Shown: positions 14,199 through 23,710, numbered from the stretch's first letter. The stretch is DNA of 64,000 bases from Shewanella sp. ANA-3 (GCF_000203935.1 NC_008577.1:2976001-3040000), one strand, 5' to 3'. The notes: generated by a model not told the origin, from the letters alone. Numbers and translations: made by a program.

Positions 14199-16472
14199 TT
14201 ACATAAACTTAACGTTTAGTGTCACCCCGATTTGGCGTGGGTCGCCGTAGCGGATATATTGCTTTTCCGCCCAGCCGTTATCCGGCTCATTACCAAAATA
14301 GAAACCACGCACGCCATATTCTTCATCGAACAGGTTGCGGCCCCATAAATACGCCGACCAAGCACTCGCCTCGTAACCTAAGCGCGCATTCACAATGGTG
14401 TATGGCTCAGAGCGCGAGTCGTTGCTGTCTGAGTAGTAAAACTCACTCTTACCACTCATGTTGACGTTGGCAAACCAACCCGAGTTCGCACGATACGTAC
14501 CGCCTAAGCTGTAGGTTAAGTGTGGTGAATGGGCCAAATCGCGACCCGTTAAATCCACAAACTGGTCTTCAGCTACTTCGTATTGATAATCACCATAGGC
14601 TGTATTTAAGTAACCAACGCTAGAATATAAATGCCAATTACTGTCGATATACCAATTAGCATCAATCTCTAAGCCATAGTTTTTTGAACTTCCGGCATTA
14701 TCGATAAAAAGAATAAACTCACTTAAATCTTCAGGATTTTGTTGAGATGCAGATACTTGTTGGTCTTGTCTATCCATATAAAAAAGAGCAACATTTGTAC
14801 TTAACGCTCCTGATAACCATGAGGATTTAAGACCTAATTCATAGTTATATAAAGTTTCAGTATTAAACTCCTTTTTATCGCTGAAATCAGCAGGAAGCGT
14901 CATATTAAAACCACCCGCTTTATATCCTCTAGCAACTCGAATGTAAGCATTATGCTGTTCACTAAGTGCTTTACTTAAAGCAAGATGACCACCCCACATT
15001 GTTTCTGATGGAGAAAAATCATCCAGATTTGTATCGCTATAATCACTCGAGCGATTCTCTAACCTCAGTCCAAGTGACAATAAATAATCATTACTCATAT
15101 CAATATCGAGTTGACCAAATATTGCGTAATTTTGCGCATCATATGTTGAGTCTAAATATTTAGTTCTTTCTTTAAAACTGGGATTCAAACCACCATTACT
15201 ATATTTGGCATAGTCGATCAGACTGTTGTCTTCCTGCAAACTCGAAAAGTAAACTCCAATTAACCAATCTGTAGACTCGTTAAATATTCTTCCAGCATCA
15301 CTTGAAGTAAGACGTAATTCTTGTGTAAACGTTTTTCTCTGACCCACTTTTGACCATGTTGCATCATAAACACAAGGTAACTTTCCAATTGAATTCCAAT
15401 CCGCATCATAAATATCACATTGCTTGGATGCCCAATATTCAGGGTTTGCCCAATCGCCATCGTAACTATAATGATGATCGGTATTGGCAAATGAGGTCAG
15501 CGAGGTAAGCTCGAAAGACTCTGCGCCCGAGTAGGTTGCTTTAAATCCAGCGCCCGTGGTGCGCTGGCTATCGACACCCGGCTGATCCGAAATAGTATGT
15601 TTAGGATCGTTGGTTAAGCTCCAGGCATCGTAGCCGTTATCAAAATCGGCATGCAGCAGAGTTAAATCAAGTTGCAGATTATCGCTGGCATACCAGCGTA
15701 ATTTAGCGCGACCAGTAAATTCATCACGACCATTGGTATCTTCTTTATTTAAATAGAGATTATCGCGATAACCATTTTGTTGATGTTGCTGCAGCGACAC
15801 GCGGTATAACAATTTGCCCGAATCGGTTAACGGCCCAGAGCTAAAACCGCTGAAGGTTTGCAAATCGTCATTGCCTAAAGAGACCTCGGCGCCATGTTCA
15901 AACACATCGGTCGGGTCGTTGCTCTTTAGGTAAATCAAGCCCGCTAACGCATTGGCGCCATAGCGGGTGCCCTGCGGGCCGCGTAACACTTCGACCTGCT
16001 GCAGATCGTACATGCTCGACACCATGCCGATACCAGATAAATCAATATCATCAATGATATAACCTACAGATGAGTTAGGCGCGCCTTGATATTGTTCCTG
16101 CTCACCTACGCCGCGGATCTGGAAATACTTAGGACGTGAGCTGCCACCCGACCAGTTAAAGTTGGCGATAGAACTCATCACGTCTTCAAAGTGCTGGGCA
16201 CTTTCATCTTGAATTTGCTGGGCATCGATAACGGTAATGCTCGATGGCATTTTCTCTAAACTGGCACTGCGAAAATCTGCAGTCACCACCATGATTTCCA
16301 TATCATTGCTAGGCTCAGGTTTATCGATAGCATCGGTTTGCGCCCATGCGGCCGTGCTTAACGCCGCCGAAATGGCCAGCGCTAATGGCGCACGCGTTAA
16401 CGATAAGGAGAAGGTGGAACTCTTGGTCGATTTTTGGGTGTAAGACTTGTTGTTAAACTTTTTGTTAGACAT
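14199..16472 (-). CDS. TonB-dependent receptor for thiamine
   Basis: A 757-aa outer-membrane TonB-dependent receptor. It has a signal peptide (LALAISAALSTAAWA), a TonB-box-like EIMVVTA, a plug domain with PSSITVIDAQQI, RGVGEQEQY and VEVLRGPQGTRYGANALAG, and a 22-strand barrel ending in TLNVKFM. The TPP riboswitch directly upstream identifies thiamine or a thiamine phosphate as the likely ligand, imported with TonB energy. The ATG is preceded by GAGGTCCT. The barrel region at about 14640-15480 is markedly AT-rich (sampled lines 32-35% G+C against 55% at 15541-15600), suggesting recombination of the ligand-facing part. Confidence 0.9.
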   Translation of the reverse strand: MSNKKFNNKSYTQKSTKSSTFSLSLTRAPLALAISAALSTAAWAQTDAIDKPEPSNDMEIMVVTADFRSASLEKMPSSITVIDAQQIQDESAQHFEDVMSSIANFNWSGGSSRPKYFQIRGVGEQEQYQGAPNSSVGYIIDDIDLSGIGMVSSMYDLQQVEVLRGPQGTRYGANALAGLIYLKSNDPTDVFEHGAEVSLGNDDLQTFSGFSSGPLTDSGKLLYRVSLQQHQQNGYRDNLYLNKEDTNGRDEFTGRAKLRWYASDNLQLDLTLLHADFDNGYDAWSLTNDPKHTISDQPGVDSQRTTGAGFKATYSGAESFELTSLTSFANTDHHYSYDGDWANPEYWASKQCDIYDADWNSIGKLPCVYDATWSKVGQRKTFTQELRLTSSDAGRIFNESTDWLIGVYFSSLQEDNSLIDYAKYSNGGLNPSFKERTKYLDSTYDAQNYAIFGQLDIDMSNDYLLSLGLRLENRSSDYSDTNLDDFSPSETMWGGHLALSKALSEQHNAYIRVARGYKAGGFNMTLPADFSDKKEFNTETLYNYELGLKSSWLSGALSTNVALFYMDRQDQQVSASQQNPEDLSEFILFIDNAGSSKNYGLEIDANWYIDSNWHLYSSVGYLNTAYGDYQYEVAEDQFVDLTGRDLAHSPHLTYSLGGTYRANSGWFANVNMSGKSEFYYSDSNDSRSEPYTIVNARLGYEASAWSAYLWGRNLFDEEYGVRGFYFGNEPDNGWAEKQYIRYGDPRQIGVTLNVKFM

Positions 16473-16536
16473 AGGACCTCAAATACATGTTTGAGATCCG
16501 GCAACGAATAAGCGATTCAGAAGTGTGCTGTTGATT

Positions 16537-16633
16537 GGCCCATTCCTACGCCGGTATTAGCCGGATCAGGTTCTAAGGGTTCGTCTGATGACATCTCAGT
16601 CTGCCACTTTGTTGGCAAACACCCCTTGGCGGC
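16537..16633 (-). ncRNA. TPP riboswitch (THI element)
   Basis: Read on the minus strand it has GGGGTGT near the start, CTGAGAT, ACCCTTAGAACCTGATC and GGCTAATACCGGCGTAGGAA, the canonical thi-box conserved blocks. Thiamine pyrophosphate binding should reduce expression of the downstream receptor / YkoF / pnuT / kinase operon. The aptamer ends about 65 nt before the receptor ATG. Whether control is by termination or by blocking translation is not resolved. Confidence 0.95.
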
Positions 16634-16637
16634 GCTA

Positions 16638-16643
16638 AGTATA
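16638..16643 (-). promoter_or_regulatory. probable -10 box for the thiamine operon
   Basis: TATACT on the minus strand lies just upstream of the riboswitch aptamer. A TCTACT 17 bp further upstream is a poor -35 box, so only the -10 is supported. Confidence 0.4.
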
Positions 16644-16850
16644 CATGACGAAAATCATAAAGTAGACACTCTTGTCACTGCACATCAGTAAATGACACAC
16701 AGCTCACGCCATTAATGCCTTTGTTGAAACCTCTGGCGACTCACAATTAGCCGATAAAAACGCTTTTCTCTCCTTTGGCTGATTTGACCCAATATGCTTT
16801 CTAATGCTATAGAAGGCGACGATTTTAAGTATGGTAGAAGGGTCAACTCA

Positions 16851-17528
16851 ATGCAGCTAAAACCGTTAGCCAAGGGACGTTATAGCCAGCGATGGGAACA
16901 GGACTATCCTCTTATTGAAGCTGTGATTCTTAGCTGTATCAGCGAAATCAAAATGCTCAAAAAAGGTGCTCACCTGATGACACAAGGTGAAGCCATAAAC
17001 TCTCTGGTGTTAGTCAAGCAAGGCCGCGTATCGCTGGGGCACACCGCCAGAAATGGCCGTTGTTTCCAATTAGGGACTATCGATTGTGATTCGCAGCTCT
17101 TTGGTGAGATGGAGTTTTTTACCCAATACCAGTGTCAGCTCGACATTATCGCTAGCGAACCCTTAGAGATTTCGCTAATTAGCAACGAAAAGTTGCAACA
17201 TTCACTCGGCCAACACCCACAACTGGCGCTATTTTTTGCCAGTGCCATAGCGATTGATTACCAAGATACCGTCGATATTTTTACCCGAAGGCTGCTTTAT
17301 CCCATCAGCTATAACGTGGCATTCGATATCTACCATGAGTATTTAAACGATTTACCCGTCGATGGTTTTAGTAAGCGTTATTTAGAGGCGGAGCGTTTTG
17401 GTACCACAGACAGAGTCTATCGAAGGGCACTGCAACATTTGGAAGAGCGCGGTTTAATCGAGCGTAAAAAAGAAGGCATTCGGATTAAAAACCTGGATGC
17501 ACTTAAAGCTTTTGTCGAAGCAGGCATT
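16851..17528 (+). CDS. Crp/Fnr-family transcriptional regulator
   Basis: A cyclic-nucleotide-binding-fold regulator of about 226 aa. The N-terminal beta-roll has LKKGAHLMTQGEAINSLVLVKQGRVSLGHT and FGEMEFFTQYQ. A C-terminal winged helix follows (LEAERFGTTDRVYRRALQHLEERGLIERKKEGIRI). The cAMP-contact residues of true CRP are not obvious and there is no FNR-type N-terminal cysteine cluster. I chose ATG at 16851, with GAAGGG upstream; an in-frame ATG at 16794 has no ribosome-binding site. The E. coli YeiL regulator is a similar type. Divergent from the thiamine operon and convergent with the transporter gene; target unknown. Confidence 0.75.
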
Positions 17529-17586
17529 TAACCCACTTCGACAACACCCATACTCGGCAGATAACAACCAAGTATGGGCCTTTAGC

Positions 17587-18762
17587 TTAACTTGCCGAAA
17601 GTGATTGTGCAGACATGGCAGGTTTCATCCGACTCGATGCAATCAACAACATAAAGATTGCGGCATAAAGCACGGGGATCACATACATCACGGTTTGTAA
17701 GCCGATAATACGTTCGAAGAACGAACTGATCGCCGGACTAAACATGGCGCCCGTACTGCCACTGATCAGAATGTAGGAGACATTCTTGCTGCTGGCTTGC
17801 TTCACAAACGACACGCCATAGGCAATAAATGCATTGTAAAGTGCCGCGCAGACAAAGCCGTAACCATAGGTTAAATAAGCAATCCAATTCAGTTTATCGG
17901 TAGTCACAATCACGAAGGTGATCACCATGGCAGAACCAATAATACCAACTAAGAAATGATGAATTTTTACCCGGGTCACGATCAGGGTTGAAATTAAGGC
18001 ACCAATCAGCGCGGCCGACCAGTATTGGGTAATGATATTGCCCGCCTCCTCAAATGGGATATCAAATTTTTGTTTTACAAATAACGGCGCCCACGTGAGG
18101 AAGGTATACAGCGCCAGCATGCCTAAAAATAAGCCGATACCGCCGCTGATAATGCCGAAGTTCCACTCCGATTGTTGTTTCTCCTCCGTATTCGATGATT
18201 GCTCGCACAGAGAAAAATTGGTGAATAAGCTAATAATCACCGTGCCTAAGGCAACCAAACCCACGGCTAAGTAACTGTAACTCCAAGATAAGGCATTGGT
18301 TAAGGCGTAGGTTGTGATCAGCGGAAACACCACCCCAGCAACATTAAAGGTCGCATCCTGCACCACTAACATAGTGCTCTGCATTTTGGCTTGCCATACA
18401 GATACCACAATGGTGCCAGCGATACACAGACCAATCCCGCCGCAGAATCCAATTAAGGTCATGGCCACCATCACTAGCTGTAGCGAACTGGTAAGGTGTA
18501 ATGCCAGTGCAGAAAGCGCGACTAGACTGTAACTGAGTAAGGTGATCCGCTTGATGCCCAACTTTTCAATAAAGAAGAAGGCGGCAATGGTCCCTGCCAA
18601 TGCGCCACCATTAAGTAAGGAGAAGATTGAAGCCACATCATTCACATCGGCCGCAAACTTCTCCGCTATGGGTTCTATCAACATCCCAAATTGCGTCGCA
18701 AAACCCGCCATAATAAAGTTCGCGAGAAAACTAATGGCAGTTAAGGTGATTTTATTATTCAT
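17587..18762 (-). CDS. MFS transporter, TsgA-like
   Basis: A 391-aa major facilitator with 12 predicted TM helices. The opening (NNKITLTAISFLANFIMAGFATQFG) and overall course resemble E. coli TsgA, a transporter of uncertain substrate. The gene starts 50 bp after the deoD stop on the same strand, so the two are probably co-transcribed, which hints at nucleoside or related transport. I prefer ATG at 18762, about 9 nt from GGA; ATG at 18771 is possible but lies directly on it. Confidence 0.75.
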   Translation of the reverse strand: MNNKITLTAISFLANFIMAGFATQFGMLIEPIAEKFAADVNDVASIFSLLNGGALAGTIAAFFFIEKLGIKRITLLSYSLVALSALALHLTSSLQLVMVAMTLIGFCGGIGLCIAGTIVVSVWQAKMQSTMLVVQDATFNVAGVVFPLITTYALTNALSWSYSYLAVGLVALGTVIISLFTNFSLCEQSSNTEEKQQSEWNFGIISGGIGLFLGMLALYTFLTWAPLFVKQKFDIPFEEAGNIITQYWSAALIGALISTLIVTRVKIHHFLVGIIGSAMVITFVIVTTDKLNWIAYLTYGYGFVCAALYNAFIAYGVSFVKQASSKNVSYILISGSTGAMFSPAISSFFERIIGLQTVMYVIPVLYAAIFMLLIASSRMKPAMSAQSLSAS

Positions 18763-18812
18763 TTTTGTCATTCCATCGTGAAATGCGAAAGGTGCAAAGG
18801 TTAACGAGAGAC

Positions 18813-19517
18813 CTAATTCAGCGCAGTCGCGAGCGCAAGTTCGATCATATTATTGAAGGATAACTGGCGTTCTTCGGCGGTGGTTTCCTCACCCGTTAGG
18901 CAATGATCGGATACCGTGAGAATGGCCAATGATTCAATGCCCTGTTGATGCGCTAAGCCATAAAGACCCGCGACTTCCATATCGATACCCAATACCCCAA
19001 AACGCTCCAGTGCTGGGATCATATCTTCGTCGGGATCATAATAAAGATCGCCACTAAATACGTTGCCAACTTTCACGCTAATGCCTTTTTCATTGGCTTG
19101 GGTATAGGCTTTGTGCAGTAAGGAAAAGGTGGCCGAGGTTGCCATATGATAGCCACTGCTACGCTTGGCATTCGTGGGTGAGTCGGTACCCGCCGCCTGC
19201 GCTAAAATCACATCCCGCATTTGCACGTGTTTTTGGGTTGCGCCTAAACTGCCGATACGAATGATGCGCTTCACACCAAAAAAATTAATCAACTCATGGC
19301 CATAGAGCACCATTGAGGAAATCCCCATACCGTGCCCCATTACAGAAATACGCTGCCCTTGGTAATAACCTGTGTAGCCCAGCATATTGCGAACGTTGGT
19401 GACTTCTACGGCATCAGTAAGGTAGGTTTCGGCAATATATTTCGCCCGTAGCGGATCGCCAGGCATAATAACAGTTTCAGCAAAATCAGTAGGTTGTGCA
19501 TTAATGTGCGCAGTCAT
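18813..19517 (-). CDS. deoD: purine nucleoside phosphorylase DeoD
   Basis: A 234-aa hexameric-type purine nucleoside phosphorylase, close to the 239 aa of E. coli DeoD. It splits purine nucleosides with phosphate into base and (deoxy)ribose-1-phosphate. TAHINAQPTDFAETVIMPGDPLRAKYIAETYL, GHGMGISSMVLYGHELI, GDLYYDPDEDMI and IDMEVAGLYGLA are highly characteristic, as is the C-terminal ILTVSDH. The start is ATG at 19517, with GAGGATA upstream; the longer frame has no ribosome-binding site. Forms a likely operon with the downstream MFS gene. Confidence 0.95.
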   Translation of the reverse strand: MTAHINAQPTDFAETVIMPGDPLRAKYIAETYLTDAVEVTNVRNMLGYTGYYQGQRISVMGHGMGISSMVLYGHELINFFGVKRIIRIGSLGATQKHVQMRDVILAQAAGTDSPTNAKRSSGYHMATSATFSLLHKAYTQANEKGISVKVGNVFSGDLYYDPDEDMIPALERFGVLGIDMEVAGLYGLAHQQGIESLAILTVSDHCLTGEETTAEERQLSFNNMIELALATALN

Positions 19518-19714
19518 AGGTCTATCCTCATCTAATATTATGCTGATAGTAGTGCTCAACCCTGAAATAGTTTTAGGACTAAAGTCCGCTTTTCTGTCGC
19601 TGTTTGAGTTTTTCCGTCGAACTGAGTTAGTTATCGCAACTTTGCTTCTCGGCGTAGCAACCGTCACGGGACAAACTCAATCCCGCACAAACGAGCAGAA
19701 GGAAGATGGGTTGG

Positions 19715-19739
19715 TGAGGATGAGGATGAGGATGAGGAT
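19715..19739. repeat. (TGAGGA)4 short tandem repeat
   Basis: Four perfect TGAGGA units plus one base lie in the deoD upstream region, about 200 bp before its start. No ORF spans it. Confidence 0.9.
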
Positions 19740-19750
19740 AGATAAAAGCA

Positions 19751-19781
19751 AAAGACTTACGCCCTGAAAACGTAAGTCTTT
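19751..19781 (-). terminator. hairpin terminator downstream of ycfL
   Basis: AAAGACTTACG / CGTAAGTCTTT, an 11-bp stem with a 9-nt loop. On the minus strand it ends in TTTTGC-TTTTATC. It separates ycfL from deoD. Confidence 0.6.
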
Positions 19782-19879
19782 ATAAATGGAGCGAAAGCCT
19801 TTATCAACGCGCGTTAACTTAGCTTTGAAATGCCAAATGCTCTAACGCGATAGTGACAACTCAACCCTATGATTCAAGC

Positions 19880-20272
19880 TTAGTTTGAATAGGTCTCGCG
19901 CACATAAACATCGAATTTCGCCACTTGTGCATTTGGGGCCACGGCCGACACTTGCAGCTGTTGTTTACCGTGTAATTTCACCGATTTCCAACTGGTGGCT
20001 TCATCTTCGATGGTAAAGCCGCTGGCATCATACCAAGTGAACTTATATTGCACTCGCATATCACTTGAGGACTTGCTGACGATCAAGGCCGAACCTTGGA
20101 TAAGATCGCCAACGCGGCGCGCCTCAACCCCTTCAACACTGATATCACGGGCGAAGCTGTTGTTATCGACGCGGGTTTCTCCCAGTGAGTTCACCGAAAT
20201 GCCCGCCGTATTAGTGCAGGCACCGAGTGTCAGTGCTGCTGCCAAGATTAATCCACTGTAAATTGCTTTCAT
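19880..20272 (-). CDS. ycfL: YcfL family lipoprotein
   Basis: A 130-aa lipoprotein of the YcfL (DUF1425) family. The signal ends LGAC (lipobox). The mature domain has the family course ISVEGVEARRVGDLIQGSALIVSKSSSDMRVQYKFTWYDASGFTIE. The cellular role is unclear; in enterobacteria ycfL sits with lpoB-like genes, which are absent here. The start is ATG at 20272, with GAGGGAAAA upstream. It lies 130 bp downstream of the second thioesterase gene on the same strand. Confidence 0.75.
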   Translation of the reverse strand: MKAIYSGLILAAALTLGACTNTAGISVNSLGETRVDNNSFARDISVEGVEARRVGDLIQGSALIVSKSSSDMRVQYKFTWYDASGFTIEDEATSWKSVKLHGKQQLQVSAVAPNAQVAKFDVYVRETYSN

Positions 20273-20402
20273 TTTGTTTTCCCTCACTCACAAAAACCTA
20301 GGTGCCGAACAACGGATGGGCAATGACACTACGCGACGCCAGCTGAACTTATGCTTAACGTACACATCGGCAAAACGTGCTCATCCTGCCCCGCCCTCGC
20401 GA

Positions 20403-20867
20403 TTAATCAATCAAAAAGTGCGCCCTTGCGGTTGCGATCAACTGCTTACGATTGGTTTGCCAACAATTGATATTCACGTTGGCGACCCGTCGACCCTGAC
20501 GGGTGATACGGCATTCGGCAAAGCTGTCTTTATGCAGGCCGGCACGCAGGTAATCAATGGAGAAATCAACTACTTTTGGCACTTTTGCCGTTTGCATAAA
20601 CACCATTAATTGCACTATGGCCGACATTTCCATAAAACCAGCAATCACTCCGCCATGAATCGCGGGCAGGATTGGATTACCGATATTGTCGTCCTTAGCG
20701 GGGAGTTTGAAAATCAGCTCGTCGCCAAAGCGCTCGACCTTCATGCCAATAAACTTAGCATAGGGCACGTGTTCGAGTAGATGACCAAAGTCGTTCAGCT
20801 CGGTGGCGCGTTTTACAATTCCCTGCACATCGAGGGTTTTCTGCTCGGTCGGCTTATTTGAGTTCAT
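20403..20867 (-). CDS. PaaI-type hotdog thioesterase (second of pair)
   Basis: A 154-aa hotdog-fold protein of the PaaI thioesterase family. The active-site region LPAIHGGVIAGFMEMSAIVQL follows the HGGV-x(n)-D/E-x-A pattern with Glu in place of Asp. VVDFSIDYLRAGLHKDSFAECRI is the second conserved strand. It is predicted to hydrolyse acyl-CoA thioesters in the cytosol. Its start overlaps the end of the preceding thioesterase by 14 nt, implying translational coupling and perhaps a heteromer. Confidence 0.8.
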   Translation of the reverse strand: MNSNKPTEQKTLDVQGIVKRATELNDFGHLLEHVPYAKFIGMKVERFGDELIFKLPAKDDNIGNPILPAIHGGVIAGFMEMSAIVQLMVFMQTAKVPKVVDFSIDYLRAGLHKDSFAECRITRQGRRVANVNINCWQTNRKQLIATARAHFLID

Positions 20868-21381
20868 CTGTCTCTCCTAAGGGCGGCACGGCTTCTCCCA
20901 TCAAGGCTTGCCTAAAGGCATCCCCTACCATTTCGGGGCTGATGCGCATAAAGGAGCCCACCGCATGGGCGATAGGATCATCAATGCTGTCCTGATAGGC
21001 GATGGCGCGGGTAAAGGCGATATTAGATGACAACTTATAGCACTCGGCAAAGCCATAAACTGGCTTATGGGGCTGGGCGGGCTTCATATAATCGACCCGT
21101 AAGTCGAGGGTGGGCGAAATCTCTAAGGATTGATATTTTTGAAAAATCGCACTCACTACAGCGCTGCCACAGGCGGTGTCCATCAGGGTGGTGATCACCC
21201 CGCCATGGATAACACCTGTATCGGGATAACCAATTAACTCAGTGCTATAGGGCAACTCAATCAGTACATGATGCTCACTGGCCTCGAGCACGGTGAGCCC
21301 TAAGCGGCGGCACTGGGCGAGCTGATCGACAAATCGCTGCGCCATTTGAGTCAGCGGAAAAAACTCGGGATTAACCTTCAT
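20854..21381 (-). CDS. PaaI-type hotdog thioesterase (first of pair)
   Basis: A 175-aa hotdog thioesterase with [22 protein letters not shown] (classic HGG plus acidic residue) and [13 protein letters not shown]. It overlaps hinT by 4 nt (ATGA) and the second thioesterase gene by 14 nt, forming a tight three-gene operon. It is only distantly similar to its neighbour, so the pair is either an old duplication or a functional heterodimer. Substrate unknown. Confidence 0.8.
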   Translation of the reverse strand: MKVNPEFFPLTQMAQRFVDQLAQCRRLGLTVLEASEHHVLIELPYSTELIGYPDTGVIHGGVITTLMDTACGSAVVSAIFQKYQSLEISPTLDLRVDYMKPAQPHKPVYGFAECYKLSSNIAFTRAIAYQDSIDDPIAHAVGSFMRISPEMVGDAFRQALMGEAVPPLGETDELK

Positions 21382-21734
21382 TGACCTTGGCTCAGCATGG
21401 GTCCCAATGGCTCTCCGCCGACGAGATGAATATGGATATGGTACACTTCCTGTCCGCCATGTTTGTTGCAGTTCATGATCAAACGATAACCGTCTTTGGC
21501 AATCCCCGCCTCAGCCGCGAGTTTAGCCGCCACTGTCATCATCCGGCCGAGTGCAGGTTCATCCGAGGCTTTCATATCATTTGCAGTTGGGATCAAATGA
21601 TTCGGCACAATCAGAATATGGGTTGGCGCCTTTGGCGAAATGTCTCTAAATGCCGTCACCAGCTCGTCTTGATACAGAATGTCGGCGGGAATTTCGCGGC
21701 GGATAATTTTGCTGAAAATGGTTTCTTCGGCCAT
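21378..21734 (-). CDS. hinT: HIT-family purine nucleoside phosphoramidase HinT
   Basis: A 118-aa protein with the histidine triad HIHIHLVGG and the HinT-type N-terminus [43 protein letters not shown]. HinT hydrolyses adenosine phosphoramidates and acyl-adenylates. First gene of the operon with two thioesterases. The ATG is preceded by GGAGGACTCCCC. Confidence 0.9.
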   Translation of the reverse strand: MAEETIFSKIIRREIPADILYQDELVTAFRDISPKAPTHILIVPNHLIPTANDMKASDEPALGRMMTVAAKLAAEAGIAKDGYRLIMNCNKHGGQEVYHIHIHLVGGEPLGPMLSQGQ

Positions 21735-21879
21735 GGGGAGTCCTCCTTGGGTTAATTGGGATAGTATACTAGCAATTCAACGCTTTGTGTCTCCAGATAT
21801 TTTGCGTTTCATTTGCCTGTTGTGCGCATTTTTGGCAGCATGACGCCCATTAAAACGCAGCGGTTTTACAGGATAAATT

Positions 21880-23646
21880 ATGATCCACTATCACATCATT
21901 CCCGTCGATCCCAAGGCGCACTTGTTCGCCGTCACCATGACGGTACAAACGCCTCACCCTAAGCAAGTTTTTAGCCTGCCCGCGTGGCTTCCTGGCAGTT
22001 ATATGGTGCGGGATTTTGCTAAGAATATTATCGACCTCAAAGCCACAGGCGCTAACGGTGAGCCGCTTACGCTCACTCAGCTGGATAAACAAACCTGGTC
22101 GGTTGAACATCAAAGCACGCAGCTCACCTTAACCTATCAAGTTTATGCTTGGGACTTGTCGGTACGCACCGCACACCTCGATATGACCCACGGTTTCTTT
22201 AACGGTAGCAGTGTATTTTTAGCCGCCCACGGCTTTGAGGCAGGCTTACACACCGTGACGATGGCGGCGCCGACCGAGCCGAGCCTAAATGAGTGGCGCC
22301 TTGCCACCAGCATGACACGCCAAAGCGGTGATGAATTTGCCTTTGGTGAGTTTTGCGCGCAAAGCTATGACGATCTTATCGACCATCCGGTAGAAATGGG
22401 CCTATTCACCCAAGCCAGTTTCGAAGCCAGCGGAGTCAGACACGATATCGTACTAAACGGTCGCCACCGCGCCCATATGCCGAGACTCTGCCAAGATTTA
22501 AAGGCAATTTGCGAGTATCAAATCAAACTGTTTGGCACGCCTGCGCCCTTTGAACGTTATCTGTTTATGACGACAGTGCTCGACAATGGTTTTGGTGGAT
22601 TAGAACATAGGGCATCGACGGCACTCATGTGCTCGCGCAAGGATTTACCGCTGTCGATGGATGCGCCGATTAATAACGACTATCGCACCTATTTATCGCT
22701 CTGCAGCCATGAGTATTTCCACAGCTGGAACGTCAAGCGCATCAAGCCAGAATGCTTCTTACCCTATCAACTCGAGGCGGAAGCCTATACGCCGCAGCTG
22801 TGGGCCTATGAGGGCATCACCTCCTATTATGATGATTTCCTCACTTATCGCGCAGGCTTAGTCGATGAGCAAAGCTACTTAGATATGCTGAGCGAAACCT
22901 TTACAAGGGTATATCGCAGTCAAGGCCGCTTTAAACAAAGCATTAAGGACTCCAGCTTTAACGCTTGGACTAAGTTCTATAAGCAGGATGAGAACGCCCA
23001 AAACGCCATTATCAGTTATTACACTAAGGGCGCCCTGTTTGCCCTGTATCTTGATTTAACACTAAGAAGCGAAACCCAAGGTAAATACAATCTCGACGAT
23101 GTGATGACCATTTTGTGGCAGGAATATGCCCTGCAAAATCGTGGCACCACAGACGAATGCCATCAAAGGATTGTTGAACGCTTATTGGGGCGTGATTGCC
23201 AAGATCTCTTCGCCTATTTAGACAATACCGACGATATTCCACTGGCGCCGCGACTTGCCGAGTTTGGGGTTGAATTGACCTTACGCGCGAGCAATGGCGC
23301 ACAGGATGTCGGCGGTGGCACGGCTAAAGGGTATGAAATTGCCTTTGGCGCTAAGACGCAAGCCGCGCCAATGGGCCTTAAAGTGACCACTGTCGCCCAA
23401 GGCAGCCCTGCGCACCTTGCGGGCTTAAGCGCCGGAGATATCTTAATTGCGGCGGATAATCTGCAGGTGACAGGCCAATTTGAGGCGCAGCTTCAGCAAT
23501 ACCCACTCGGACAACGCTTAAGCCTACATTGGTTTAGACGCGATGAATTGATGACGGGAGAACTGATTATTGCTGAGGCGCCAAAGGATACAGTTGCCTT
23601 AAGCATCACAGATAAAGATAAACTCCAGGCTTGGTTGGGTCGCTAA
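21880..23646 (+). CDS. M61 family glycyl aminopeptidase with PDZ domain
   Basis: A 588-aa metallopeptidase of family M61. It has an N-terminal beta domain (VFSLPAWLPGSYMVRDFAKNI), zinc motif HEYFH at residues 277-281 followed by NVKRIKP, the third-ligand region LWAYEGITSYYDDF, and a C-terminal PDZ-like domain (GLKVTTVAQGSPAHLAGLSAGDILIAADN). These enzymes cleave N-terminal Gly or Ala. No signal peptide is visible, so it is probably cytoplasmic. Divergent from the hinT operon. Confidence 0.85.
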   Translation: MIHYHIIPVDPKAHLFAVTMTVQTPHPKQVFSLPAWLPGSYMVRDFAKNIIDLKATGANGEPLTLTQLDKQTWSVEHQSTQLTLTYQVYAWDLSVRTAHLDMTHGFFNGSSVFLAAHGFEAGLHTVTMAAPTEPSLNEWRLATSMTRQSGDEFAFGEFCAQSYDDLIDHPVEMGLFTQASFEASGVRHDIVLNGRHRAHMPRLCQDLKAICEYQIKLFGTPAPFERYLFMTTVLDNGFGGLEHRASTALMCSRKDLPLSMDAPINNDYRTYLSLCSHEYFHSWNVKRIKPECFLPYQLEAEAYTPQLWAYEGITSYYDDFLTYRAGLVDEQSYLDMLSETFTRVYRSQGRFKQSIKDSSFNAWTKFYKQDENAQNAIISYYTKGALFALYLDLTLRSETQGKYNLDDVMTILWQEYALQNRGTTDECHQRIVERLLGRDCQDLFAYLDNTDDIPLAPRLAEFGVELTLRASNGAQDVGGGTAKGYEIAFGAKTQAAPMGLKVTTVAQGSPAHLAGLSAGDILIAADNLQVTGQFEAQLQQYPLGQRLSLHWFRRDELMTGELIIAEAPKDTVALSITDKDKLQAWLGR

Positions 23647-23710
23647 TTTTCAACGCATTAGCCTTTTATGCACTAATTTTTAATGCATTAGTCTTTAACC
23701 CATAAAGCAC

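Noticed and set aside
16851..17528. Bona fide CRP or FNR
   Set aside because: It lacks the FNR N-terminal cysteines and clear cAMP contacts. It is a divergent family member of unknown ligand.
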